DNA from: Spirochaetia bacterium UBA5550
Lineage (GTDB): Bacteria > Spirochaetota > UBA4802 > UBA5550
Assembly: GCA_002425885.1 (NCBI GenBank)
Contig: DINC01000280.1
Location: forward strand, 4,039 to 10,647
DNA: 6,609 nucleotides
Direction: 5' to 3'
Shown: positions 1-6,492 of the stretch, in pieces
Layout of the letters: every line of letters begins with the position of its first letter
Position numbering within the stretch: the stretch's first letter is position 1
Translations under genes and position numbers: made by a program
The notes under the pieces: generated by a model
Told to the model about the DNA's origin: nothing
What the model saw: only the letters and a program-made list of their open reading frames with translations
Database searches by the model: none

Positions 1-5
1 TACTA

Positions 6-46
6 TGTCATGCCGGTATTTTTTTTACAAAAAAACCGGCATGACA
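6..46. repeat. Perfect 12-bp inverted repeat (TGTCAT type), possible transcript end of the por genes
   Basis: The arm TGTCATGCCGGT (6-17) is exactly complementary to ACCGGCATGACA (35-46). Inside the arms a run of eight T (19-26) faces a run of A (29-34), so after one T.T mismatch the stem could extend by five or six A-T pairs. The element starts 36 bases past the porB stop codon, where a terminator would be expected. No T-tract follows the stem on either strand, so it does not fit the standard rho-independent form. The TGTCAT ends also occur in two other hairpins of this window, which favours a dispersed palindromic repeat, possibly reused as a transcript 3' end or stabilising hairpin. Confidence 0.7.
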
Positions 47-81
47 GAGAATTTGTAACCGGTTTAAATAAAAAAACACAA

Positions 82-993
82 TCAGACATCTTTCCAGTAC
101 TGATCAACAGTTGTTTGAATTCTGTTTATCAGTGCCGGATTTTTTTCCGGAACGAATAGATGTTCAAATCTCCCCTGCAGTTTCAGGTATTCTTCTACAG
201 GAACCCTCTCTTTTAAAACTTTCGTGTGAGTAACTGTTCCGTCTTTAAATTCCTTTAAAGGCCAGATACCGGTTTTTACAGCGAGTTTCCCGATACTGAC
301 TGTCTGATGCGGTTCATAATGCCATCCGGTTGGACATGGCGCTAATGTTATAAACATTTTAGGCCCTTTAATTGTCATAGCTTTTTCAACTTTATGGGCA
401 AGATCAAGAGGTTCTGCTGCAATTATTGTGGCAAGGTAAGCGGGTTTATGGGCAGCCCAAATTGAAAATAGATCCTTTTTCCTCCCGGTAAAACCTGCAC
501 CCGAAGCACTTGTTGCAGTTCTCGCTCCATAAGGAGTTGCTGCTGAATCCTGATGTCCCGTATTTCCATATCCCTCATTATCATAACAAAGATAATAAAA
601 GTCGAGATCGCGATCAATTGCTGCTGATGTTGCTGATAACCCCATACCGTAAGCAGAACCATCACCGGTGAGAACAATAACCTTGAGATCTTCACTTGCC
701 GATAACCGCCCTTTTTTTATCAATATATCAAGAGCGTCCCTGATCCCCTGCGCACCTGCTGAGGCTGATGCCATGGCAGTATATAGCCATGAGCCGCTGA
801 ATGGTGTAAAAGGATATATAGCAAGCAGAGTCATACATCCTGCGGCATTAACGAATACTGTATTCTTCCCGAGTATATCACAAAACAGCTTAACTGTTTC
901 AAGGGCGCCGCACCCTGCGCACATTGAAGTTCCCGGAGCAAGGTTATGCTCCACGGACAGGTCTTTGATGTTTTTTATCAGGCCTTCTGACAT
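82..993 (-). CDS. porB: Pyruvate/2-oxoacid:ferredoxin oxidoreductase, beta subunit (TPP-binding)
   Basis: This 303-residue cytoplasmic subunit binds thiamine pyrophosphate and one [4Fe-4S] cluster in the enzyme that oxidises pyruvate (or a related 2-oxoacid) plus CoA to acyl-CoA and CO2 with reduction of ferredoxin. Four cysteines sit at the family's cluster positions: C25 and C28 in a CxxCG motif, C53 in AAGC, and C220 in a CPTGW motif. The TPP/Mg site is seen as GDG (110-112), then about 27 residues later N139 and N144 within NEGYGNTGHQ, followed by a conserved SAATPYGARTATS stretch. Length is normal for a separate PorB. The ATG is preceded by AGAGGT about five bases away (999-1004). It follows porA after a 51-bp gap with no terminator-like structure, so it is likely the last gene of the por operon. 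The motifs look most like pyruvate or 2-oxoisovalerate enzymes, and exact substrate cannot be told from sequence. NEGYGNTG has Gly where Met is common in pyruvate enzymes. Confidence 0.95.
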   Translation of the reverse strand: MSEGLIKNIKDLSVEHNLAPGTSMCAGCGALETVKLFCDILGKNTVFVNAAGCMTLLAIYPFTPFSGSWLYTAMASASAGAQGIRDALDILIKKGRLSASEDLKVIVLTGDGSAYGMGLSATSAAIDRDLDFYYLCYDNEGYGNTGHQDSAATPYGARTATSASGAGFTGRKKDLFSIWAAHKPAYLATIIAAEPLDLAHKVEKAMTIKGPKMFITLAPCPTGWHYEPHQTVSIGKLAVKTGIWPLKEFKDGTVTHTKVLKERVPVEEYLKLQGRFEHLFVPEKNPALINRIQTTVDQYWKDV

Positions 994-1044
994 AAAATAC
1001 CTCTATGGGTTTTCTGTCCCTGCAATCAATTGAATTTTTTTTAT

Positions 1045-2235
1045 CTATTCAAGTTCATCCCCTGTAAACAGAAGTCTTGTTCGGGGCTGTATCCCTTTTT
1101 TTGTGTACTCCCTCATCTCTCCTGCAATTACAATAAATTCATCTATCGTTATATCTCTCCCCCCAAGCCCTCCAATGAAGCTTCCTGTCACAGGATAACT
1201 CCCATGAGCTCCATATAGAGCTGATGTTATTTCTGTGTAAAGAATTCCCCCTTTCCCGAATGAGATGTTCTGATCAATAACTGCTGCTCCTTTAATCCCG
1301 GATAGCAATATGTTTAACTCCTCTGACGGAAATGGCCTTATGAGCCTTGGACGGATTAACCCTATTTTCAGACCTTCACTTCGCAAGTGATCAACAGCAC
1401 TCTTAGCCTTTGTGGAAAAAGATCCTATCATAATAAAACAGTACTCCGCATCATCTGTTCTGTAAGACTCAATGACAGAATAATTCCTTCCGAATTGAAT
1501 TGCAAATTCTTCAGCAGCTTCTTTATAAACATCCAGTGCTTTCAGATTGGCAAGATGGGCCTGATAGCGGAAATATGAATACTGTGAACCGCCAAGTACT
1601 ATAAGTCCTCTCGCCTGCGGAGCTGATGAGCTATAATGATCATTCATCTGATTATATTCACCAAGATATTGACTAACTTCGTGATGTTCAGGTATTTCAA
1701 CAGCCTCTCTGGTGAAAGATAAATAAAAACCATCGAGATTTACTATAACCGGCAGTCGTATCTCTTTATTTTCACTTATTTTATATCCGATTATCACTGA
1801 ATCAAGTATCTCCTGACAGGTGGAACAGTGGATCTGAATACATCCGCTGTCTCTTGCTGCAAGGATATCGTTATGGTCGCATTCAAGTGTTATGGGCGAA
1901 GCAAGGCCCCGTGAAACATTAACAAGAACGAAAGGAACCCGCCATCCCGGTAAAGCAAAAATCATCTCCATACCAAACATAAGTCCCTGGCTTGATGTGG
2001 CAGTAAATACCCTTACACCGGCAGTTGCAGCACTCCCCGCTGCGGTAATCATTGAATGTTCAGATTCAAACATTGTCAGGTGTGAATCCATTTCTCCATT
2101 GTTTATCCATTCAGAGAGTGTTTCAATTATCTCTGTCTGCGGAGTTATAGGGAATGCGGGAATATAATCTGCGGATGAAAGCCTTGCGCCCCAGGCTGCA
2201 GCAGCATTACCGGTAAGTAGTACCTGTCGTGTCAT
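1045..2235 (-). CDS. porA: Pyruvate/2-oxoacid:ferredoxin oxidoreductase, alpha subunit
   Basis: This 396-residue protein is the large catalytic partner of PorB and contributes the substrate-binding and pyrimidine-binding parts of the active site. The N-terminal domain carries FPITPQTEI (28-36, with the conserved Thr31), ESEHS (57-61), FTATSSQGL (about 77-85) and NVSRG, whose Arg109 corresponds to the substrate-contacting arginine of pyruvate:ferredoxin oxidoreductases. A conserved LDGF segment follows near 167-170. The C-terminal transketolase-like domain shows IGLIRPRLIRPFP (291-303), DQNISFGKGG (321-330) and GGLGGRDIT (355-363). Length matches stand-alone PorA proteins. The start ATG overlaps the stop codon of the upstream gamma-delta gene as ATGA (2232-2235), and AGGAG lies nine bases upstream (2245-2249), so translation is probably coupled. 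Cys132 (in RDSGCIQ) stands where this family often has Trp. Specificity for pyruvate over branched-chain 2-oxoacids is likely but not proven. Confidence 0.95.
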   Translation of the reverse strand: MTRQVLLTGNAAAAWGARLSSADYIPAFPITPQTEIIETLSEWINNGEMDSHLTMFESEHSMITAAGSAATAGVRVFTATSSQGLMFGMEMIFALPGWRVPFVLVNVSRGLASPITLECDHNDILAARDSGCIQIHCSTCQEILDSVIIGYKISENKEIRLPVIVNLDGFYLSFTREAVEIPEHHEVSQYLGEYNQMNDHYSSSAPQARGLIVLGGSQYSYFRYQAHLANLKALDVYKEAAEEFAIQFGRNYSVIESYRTDDAEYCFIMIGSFSTKAKSAVDHLRSEGLKIGLIRPRLIRPFPSEELNILLSGIKGAAVIDQNISFGKGGILYTEITSALYGAHGSYPVTGSFIGGLGGRDITIDEFIVIAGEMREYTKKGIQPRTRLLFTGDELE

Positions 2236-3140
2236 ACAGTTTTACTCCTGCTTGTTTTTTCGTCCTCCTGTGTGATTGCACCGGATGGGCAGACCTCCCG
2301 GCAGATAAGGCACCCTTTACAGTGATTATAGTCAATTACAGGAAACCCTTCTTCATTTTTTGTGATTGCACTGTCAGGACAGTACACATTGCAAAGCATG
2401 CATCGTGAGCATTTCTCCTGCAAAATAACAGGGCGCGATGTTCTCCATGAACCTGTCTGATTTTTTACACTGGTTGAACCTGTTCTTATTGCCGGAGTAG
2501 CTATTGATGAATTATGCAAGGGTAAATCAATTAATTGCGGCTCAGTGATAACAGGTGTTCCGTCGGTTTCTGTGACAATGCCGGAATATGATGTCATGTC
2601 GTTAAATATTTTTTTTGCAATGGCAGTATTCTCAAGAATTAAATCATTTTTTGCAGATTTCAGTTCCTCTTCAACACCCCGGATGAGGCTATCGATCTGT
2701 ATGATCCCTGTAAAGCGTGCAGTTGCAGAGGCGGTTATTGAGCTTAAAAAACGGTGATAGTTTTCAGGAAGAACTGCGGGAGCAATCTTTATTATGGTTT
2801 TCCCGCAGTTAATTATCTCTTCAAGTTCACTGTTACTCATTGCAGAAATTATGAAGATAACTGTGTTTTCATAAATTCCTTCAAGTACTGTATTTCTTGT
2901 TACATGAAGCAGTGTTTCATCAGCTATGATAATAAGATCCGGTTTGTGAATTTCACCTCTCTCATAGATTTGTTTATGATCAGCACGGACATAAGCTGAA
3001 ACAGGTGCACCCCGGCGTTCCGCTCCATATTTTGGTGCATCTTGAACCTGGAATCCCTCGAAGAAAAAAGAAGAGCCCAGAATACGGCTGGCAGTTTTAA
3101 TACCTTCGCCCCCGCGGCCATGAAATCTTATGCGGAACAT
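2232..3140 (-). CDS. porG: 2-oxoacid:ferredoxin oxidoreductase, fused gamma and delta (ferredoxin) subunits
   Basis: This 302-residue protein joins two subunits that are often separate. Residues 1 to about 185 are the gamma domain, with the family signature GRGGEGIKTASR (8-19) and YGAERRGAPV (38-47), thought to contact CoA and the alpha/beta core. A low-complexity linker (about 185-230) leads to the delta signature GSWRTSRPV (230-238). A dicluster ferredoxin domain follows, with cysteines C244, C247, C250, C254 and C274, C277, C280, C284 in two CxxCxxCxxxCP motifs. These should bind two [4Fe-4S] clusters that pass electrons from the TPP centre to external ferredoxin. The usual Gln of GRGGQG is Glu12 here. 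The start is supported by the family N-terminus (MFRIRFHGRGG) and by GAGAGG-like spacing: the sequence GAGAGG ends four bases before the ATG (3145-3150). This is the first gene of the por unit, and it overlaps porA by four bases. Confidence 0.93.
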   Translation of the reverse strand: MFRIRFHGRGGEGIKTASRILGSSFFFEGFQVQDAPKYGAERRGAPVSAYVRADHKQIYERGEIHKPDLIIIADETLLHVTRNTVLEGIYENTVIFIISAMSNSELEEIINCGKTIIKIAPAVLPENYHRFLSSITASATARFTGIIQIDSLIRGVEEELKSAKNDLILENTAIAKKIFNDMTSYSGIVTETDGTPVITEPQLIDLPLHNSSIATPAIRTGSTSVKNQTGSWRTSRPVILQEKCSRCMLCNVYCPDSAITKNEEGFPVIDYNHCKGCLICREVCPSGAITQEDEKTSRSKTV

Positions 3141-3211
3141 TCAGCCTCTCAAATTATAGTTAAATTATATGATTAGAAAATAATATAATCTAAGAGGTTT
3201 AACAAATATTA
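3141..3211 (-). promoter_or_regulatory. AT-rich 71-bp gap before the por genes, possible promoter
   Basis: This gap separates the fusion-gene stop from the porG start and is strikingly richer in A+T than its surroundings. On the minus strand it contains two TATAAT hexamers (3169 to 3164 and 3158 to 3153); the first is the better placed for a promoter. No convincing -35 box stands at the right distance, although TTGTTA occurs upstream in the gap. No strong hairpin is visible, so read-through from the glycosidase genes also remains possible. The assignment as a promoter is inference from base composition and weak motifs. Confidence 0.35.
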
Positions 3212-5041
3212 TTATTCTTTTCTCCCCGCACTCATAATCTCACCAGCATAGTTCCAGTATGAATCTTCGCCATGTTTTACTTTCAGGTAATACCACCATT
3301 CAACTCCCCATAAATAACAGGTATCAAATCCTGCACGTTGCGTATATTCAATATTTTCCCTGAACTCATCAATTGTGAAAGCAGCAATCTGTTCTTCCGG
3401 AGTCATTTCATAAATCTGCCTGTAGGTCCAGGGCTCAACTCCAAGTTCAATTATTATAAATTTCTGCTCCTTTTTACCTGTGAAAAACTTAACTATATCT
3501 TTTTTCAGAGGATAAAATTCAGGTGTAAGGGGATATATCATCTGTCCGAAAAAGCTGCTGTAGATTTTTCTGTACAGGGTTGTGCCGAAAATATCTGAAA
3601 TGGACGAAGCCCTGTACCAGTCGCCGAACTCTCCGCCATCAGTCATAAGAATTTTTCGTGAAGGATCAAGTTCGCGCACAAGCGCAGCTTCTTTATTAAG
3701 AAGATCACTATCAGAGGGCGGGCATTCTCCGAAGAGCAGATAAGGCTCATTCTCCACCTGCCAGTACAGAATATTGCTGTATCCTTTATACTGTGCAACT
3801 ATTGTTCTGAGATATTTTGGCAGATCCCGTTTTGAATCTGCCCACAGAGGAATATGACATTCCGGCCAGCGCGGGACTCTCTGCCCGATTGCAAGAATAA
3901 CCGGGATACCGGCATCTCTGCATATATTCATCTGTGCATCAAGACTGCTGAAATCATAGGTGCCGGTTTTTTTCTCTATCCTGTCCCAGTATGCAACAAG
4001 TCTTATGCCTGAAGGTTTTAATTCATCAACTATTGCGCGAAGTGCTTCATCCCGGTCTATTTTAAGTTTTTCCGCCATCAGTTCAGAGTATGTCACACCC
4101 CAGCTTATATCTTTTATATCCGGCACAGGAAGTGATTCATAACTCCTTTGCAGTCCAAGGGAGGTAAGGCCTGTGAGTATAAGCAGTGTTGCTGTAACTT
4201 TGGAAAAAACTCTCCATCCGCGGATAGTCTCTTTCAGTATATCCGGCCTGAGTTTTGTAACAGCATATGCAAGTATAAATACAATTATATACCTGGCTCC
4301 GTTTATCGATTCAACAATGGCTGGGTGATTTTCAAGTTTTATAGCATAAAATATAAGAAGGGAGCCGGTACCTGCCACAGCCCTGTTTACGAAGTAGAGG
4401 ATTCTTTTTTCTTTTGAGGTATCTTTCGATTCTTTGAAAATGTTTCTCCTGAGATATGGCACAGCAAGCATTGATATTCCGATGATCAATGTAGCGCTCT
4501 TCATCAGGGCGTACCCTGTTGCAAAATTTTCAGTATTCTGAAAAACAAGTTTTTCCAGAACATTGGTGCTCCCTGTAAAAGCTGAAGTCACAAGAGTCCA
4601 GGGAATAATTTTAATTATTTTTGATCTGTCAGAGAAAAACAGAATGAATCCCCCTGTTATCAGCAGAGAAAAACCCGCAGCTTCAGCAGCATTGAGAGGG
4701 GAAAACTCAAGCATGCTCCCTGCAAGATATGTCGCAAGAGGTGCAAATCCCCCCACAACAGGCACCGCTTCAGTTACCTCTCCTATTGACAATACCTTAT
4801 AATAGCAGATAAGCATCAGTAGAAAAGAGAGAGCAGCCATAAAAGAGAGGCCAAGTGTTTCAGCAGATGGAAGTTTAAATCCGAAAAAGAAAAAAACAAG
4901 TCCGAAACTGCTCATTATAGAGATCCAGAAAACATAAGGTATTACGCGGCGCTCCCCTGATTCTCCGAAAAAAATTTTATCAATAACAAGAGACAAGCCG
5001 ATAAAAATCTGTGCAAGGAATGCGACAGTCACTCCGCTCAT
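3212..5041 (-). CDS. Fusion of a DMT/EamA-like membrane domain with a clan GH-A glycoside hydrolase domain
   Basis: The 609-residue product has two parts. Residues 1 to about 297 hold roughly ten hydrophobic segments (about 4-25, 34-54, 60-82, 95-112, 118-137, 145-165, 175-195, 213-234, 245-263, 279-297) with EamA/DMT-like features such as YYKVLSIGEVTEAVPV and a final GxxLxxLTGL helix. Residues 305 to 609 look like a TIM-barrel hydrolase of clan GH-A (GH5/GH42-like): RLVAYWDRIEKKTGTYDF, VILAIGQRVPRWPECH, then WQVENEP with Glu432 as likely acid/base, IIIELGVEPW with Glu532 as likely nucleophile, and a late YLWGVEWWYYLK strand. The reading frame is continuous across the junction. Basic residues cluster in the odd-numbered loops (R31-R32, R139 to K144, R198 to R213, K263 to R277), which by the positive-inside rule places both ends and the hydrolase outside the cytoplasm. 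Start ATG overlaps the GH1 stop (ATGA), with AGAGGA eight bases upstream (5050-5055). Substrate is unknown. The membrane part could be a transporter, an anchor or a sensor. Confidence 0.85.
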   Translation of the reverse strand: MSGVTVAFLAQIFIGLSLVIDKIFFGESGERRVIPYVFWISIMSSFGLVFFFFGFKLPSAETLGLSFMAALSFLLMLICYYKVLSIGEVTEAVPVVGGFAPLATYLAGSMLEFSPLNAAEAAGFSLLITGGFILFFSDRSKIIKIIPWTLVTSAFTGSTNVLEKLVFQNTENFATGYALMKSATLIIGISMLAVPYLRRNIFKESKDTSKEKRILYFVNRAVAGTGSLLIFYAIKLENHPAIVESINGARYIIVFILAYAVTKLRPDILKETIRGWRVFSKVTATLLILTGLTSLGLQRSYESLPVPDIKDISWGVTYSELMAEKLKIDRDEALRAIVDELKPSGIRLVAYWDRIEKKTGTYDFSSLDAQMNICRDAGIPVILAIGQRVPRWPECHIPLWADSKRDLPKYLRTIVAQYKGYSNILYWQVENEPYLLFGECPPSDSDLLNKEAALVRELDPSRKILMTDGGEFGDWYRASSISDIFGTTLYRKIYSSFFGQMIYPLTPEFYPLKKDIVKFFTGKKEQKFIIIELGVEPWTYRQIYEMTPEEQIAAFTIDEFRENIEYTQRAGFDTCYLWGVEWWYYLKVKHGEDSYWNYAGEIMSAGRKE

Positions 5042-6270
5042 ATATCGAGTCCTCTCTTTATAATATCTCTGTAAACATAGGCACTTTTGCGGAGAGTCCG
5101 TTTCATTGTTTTACGGTCAACTGATATGAGTCCGAATTTTGGCCAGAAACCCTTATCCCATTCAAAATTATCAAGAAGCGACCAGTGGAAATATCCCCTG
5201 ACATCCGCGCCATCCTCTATGGATTTATAAACCGCCTTAAGTGTCTCTGTAATGAACCAGCCGCGATGCTGATCATTTTCATCTGCCAGTCCATTTTCGG
5301 TAATATAAACGGGAAGTTTGTATTTTTTTAATGTTTCAAGAATTTGACTTATCCCCCACGGATAAAGCTCCCACCCCATGTCTGAAACTTTTTCATTATC
5401 GTTTTTATTAAGGCCATATCTGATTCTGTTATGGAAATAGTAATTCAATCCGATAAAATCTATTCTATGTTTAATGCTTCCAATAAAATATTTATTCCAT
5501 AAACGATCCGCAATTTTAACAGCAATGTTATTTATGATTCCTCCGCCTGATTCAAAATATGTCATGTTGCACGCGGGCCCCACTGATGAGAATGGATTTT
5601 TTTCTTTAATTGTATTGTAAGCTGCTTTGTGAGCTTTAATCAAGATTTTCACTGCCCGGTAATATGAGAGAATGCCTCTCTTCTGAGGAGGCCATTTACC
5701 CAGCATATAGCTGTTCAGAGAATATATTTCCGGTTCATTTATTGTAATATAAAATAAAACTTCTTTCCCGAATGACTCTGCAAGCTTTGAAGCGTATCTG
5801 CTGAAGTAATCAGTGAACCGCTGATTCATTATCCCCCCCTGTTCAGAGAGCCATTGAGGCAGCGGCCAGTGCCAGATGGTGACAAAGGGTTCAATGTTTT
5901 TTTTGCGGAGAGCTTTAATAATATTCATATAATGAGCAATTTCATTATTGTCCCACTCCCCTTCATATGGTTCAATTCTTGACCATTCAATTGAAAACCT
6001 GTAAGCATTAATTCCTGTTTCAGCAGCAAGAGAGAAATCTTCATCAAATCTGTTGTAGTGCTCCACTGCGTTTCCGGAAATATAGTTTTGGGGATTGGCA
6101 GCTTCATTGTAAAAAGGAGAAGCTGATTCATCTGCATTCGCTGCAAAACCTGAAGCAAGTTTTACGGCATTAATTTTCTCCCACCTGCTCCAGTCATTAT
6201 CACAGTTTCCCTCTACCTGGTGAGAGGATGTTGATGCTCCGAAATAGAAACCGGCAGGGAATTTTTTCAT
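5038..6270 (-). CDS. Family GH1 beta-glycosidase (beta-glucosidase/beta-galactosidase type)
   Basis: This 410-residue enzyme hydrolyses terminal beta-linked sugars with retention. The GH1 signatures are in order: FYFGASTSSHQVEG at the N-terminus (glycone-binding Q18), YRFSIEWSRIEP (90-101), TIWHWPLPQWL (131-141, with H134), TINEP with acid/base Glu179, GLNYY (274-278), YITENG with nucleophile Glu325, and HWSLLDNFEWDKGFWPKFGL (362-381), where W363, E370 and W371 bind the sugar. Intact E370/W371 and the lack of a phosphate-binding pattern argue against a 6-phospho-glycosidase. There is no signal peptide, so it should be cytoplasmic. It is shorter than the usual 440-480 residues, which suggests trimmed loops. 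The chosen start is ATG at 6270, eight bases from GAGGAG; a TTG one codon upstream would leave only five. The stop overlaps the next gene as ATGA, so it is probably co-translated with the membrane-GH fusion. The natural substrate cannot be read from sequence. Confidence 0.94.
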   Translation of the reverse strand: MKKFPAGFYFGASTSSHQVEGNCDNDWSRWEKINAVKLASGFAANADESASPFYNEAANPQNYISGNAVEHYNRFDEDFSLAAETGINAYRFSIEWSRIEPYEGEWDNNEIAHYMNIIKALRKKNIEPFVTIWHWPLPQWLSEQGGIMNQRFTDYFSRYASKLAESFGKEVLFYITINEPEIYSLNSYMLGKWPPQKRGILSYYRAVKILIKAHKAAYNTIKEKNPFSSVGPACNMTYFESGGGIINNIAVKIADRLWNKYFIGSIKHRIDFIGLNYYFHNRIRYGLNKNDNEKVSDMGWELYPWGISQILETLKKYKLPVYITENGLADENDQHRGWFITETLKAVYKSIEDGADVRGYFHWSLLDNFEWDKGFWPKFGLISVDRKTMKRTLRKSAYVYRDIIKRGLDI

Positions 6271-6278
6271 CAAACAAT

Positions 6279-6284
6279 CTCCTC
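6279..6284 (-). promoter_or_regulatory. Ribosome binding site of the GH1 gene
   Basis: The minus-strand hexamer GAGGAG lies eight bases before the ATG at 6270. It decides between that ATG and the adjacent in-frame TTG at 6273, which would sit only five bases away. The ATG also gives the normal GH1 N-terminus, MKKFPAGFYFG. Confidence 0.75.
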
Positions 6285-6322
6285 GATTATTTTTAGCGGC
6301 TAACGATTGATTTAGTCCTCAA

Positions 6323-6350
6323 TGTCATCTCCGTGCAGGCGGAGATCCAT
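6323..6350. repeat. Single TGTCAT hairpin unit
   Basis: The unit begins TGTCAT and contains a 7-bp perfect stem, ATCTCCG (6327-6333) with CGGAGAT (6340-6346), around the six-base loop TGCAGG, and ends in CCAT. The design TGTCAT-stem-loop-stem-ATCC resembles dispersed palindromic units seen in many bacterial genomes. A further 7-bp pairing, ATCCATT (6345-6351) with AATGGAT (6378-6384), may be what remains of a facing second unit that has decayed. Confidence 0.55.
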
Positions 6351-6433
6351 TCTTTTAAAATATTGAATGCTATTAACAATGGATTAGCTGCCAGTACTTC
6401 CTGCGGTCGCCCACAGTCTTCACGGGAATTACA

Positions 6434-6453
6434 TTATGTTCCGGAGAACATAA
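6434..6453. promoter_or_regulatory. 8-bp perfect dyad, candidate operator for the glycosidase genes
   Basis: The arms TTATGTTC (6434-6441) and GAACATAA (6446-6453) are exact complements around a CGGA spacer. Such symmetry and spacing suit a dimeric repressor with a helix-turn-helix domain. It lies about ten bases downstream of a candidate -10 box read on the minus strand, so a bound protein there would block transcription into the GH1 gene. No T-tract follows on either strand, so it is not a standard terminator. No regulator gene is present in the window to pair with it. Confidence 0.45.
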
Positions 6454-6463
6454 GTCAGGTTTA

Positions 6464-6472
6464 ATTATAGCA
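6464..6472 (-). promoter_or_regulatory. Candidate extended -10 promoter element for the GH1-fusion operon
   Basis: Read on the minus strand, this is TGCTATAAT, an exact extended -10 motif (TGnTATAAT). No good -35 box is found 16-18 bases upstream, which is tolerated for extended -10 promoters. Transcription would begin near 6457, leaving a leader of roughly 185 bases before the GH1 start. This assumes a sigma-70-like consensus for the host. Confidence 0.4.
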
Positions 6473-6492
6473 ATTAACGCATTAGTTAGTTC

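Noticed and set aside
423..695. Minus-strand 90-codon frame inside porB
   Set aside because: It is a shifted frame of porB, Gln-rich with no family resemblance.
668..1033. Open frame of 121 codons on the plus strand
   Set aside because: It lies antisense to porB, which has full family motifs. The frame has no recognisable domain and is a shadow.
5038..6270. 6-phospho-beta-glycosidase (PTS-linked) assignment
   Set aside because: The Glu370-Trp371 glycone pair typical of non-phosphorylated substrates is intact, and no PTS gene is present.
6271..6273. TTG as the start codon of the GH1 gene, one codon before the ATG
   Set aside because: It would leave only five bases to the GAGGAG site, while the ATG has eight and gives the usual GH1 N-terminus.
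6434..6453. Rho-independent terminator
   Set aside because: No T-tract follows the hairpin on either strand, and it lies upstream of genes.
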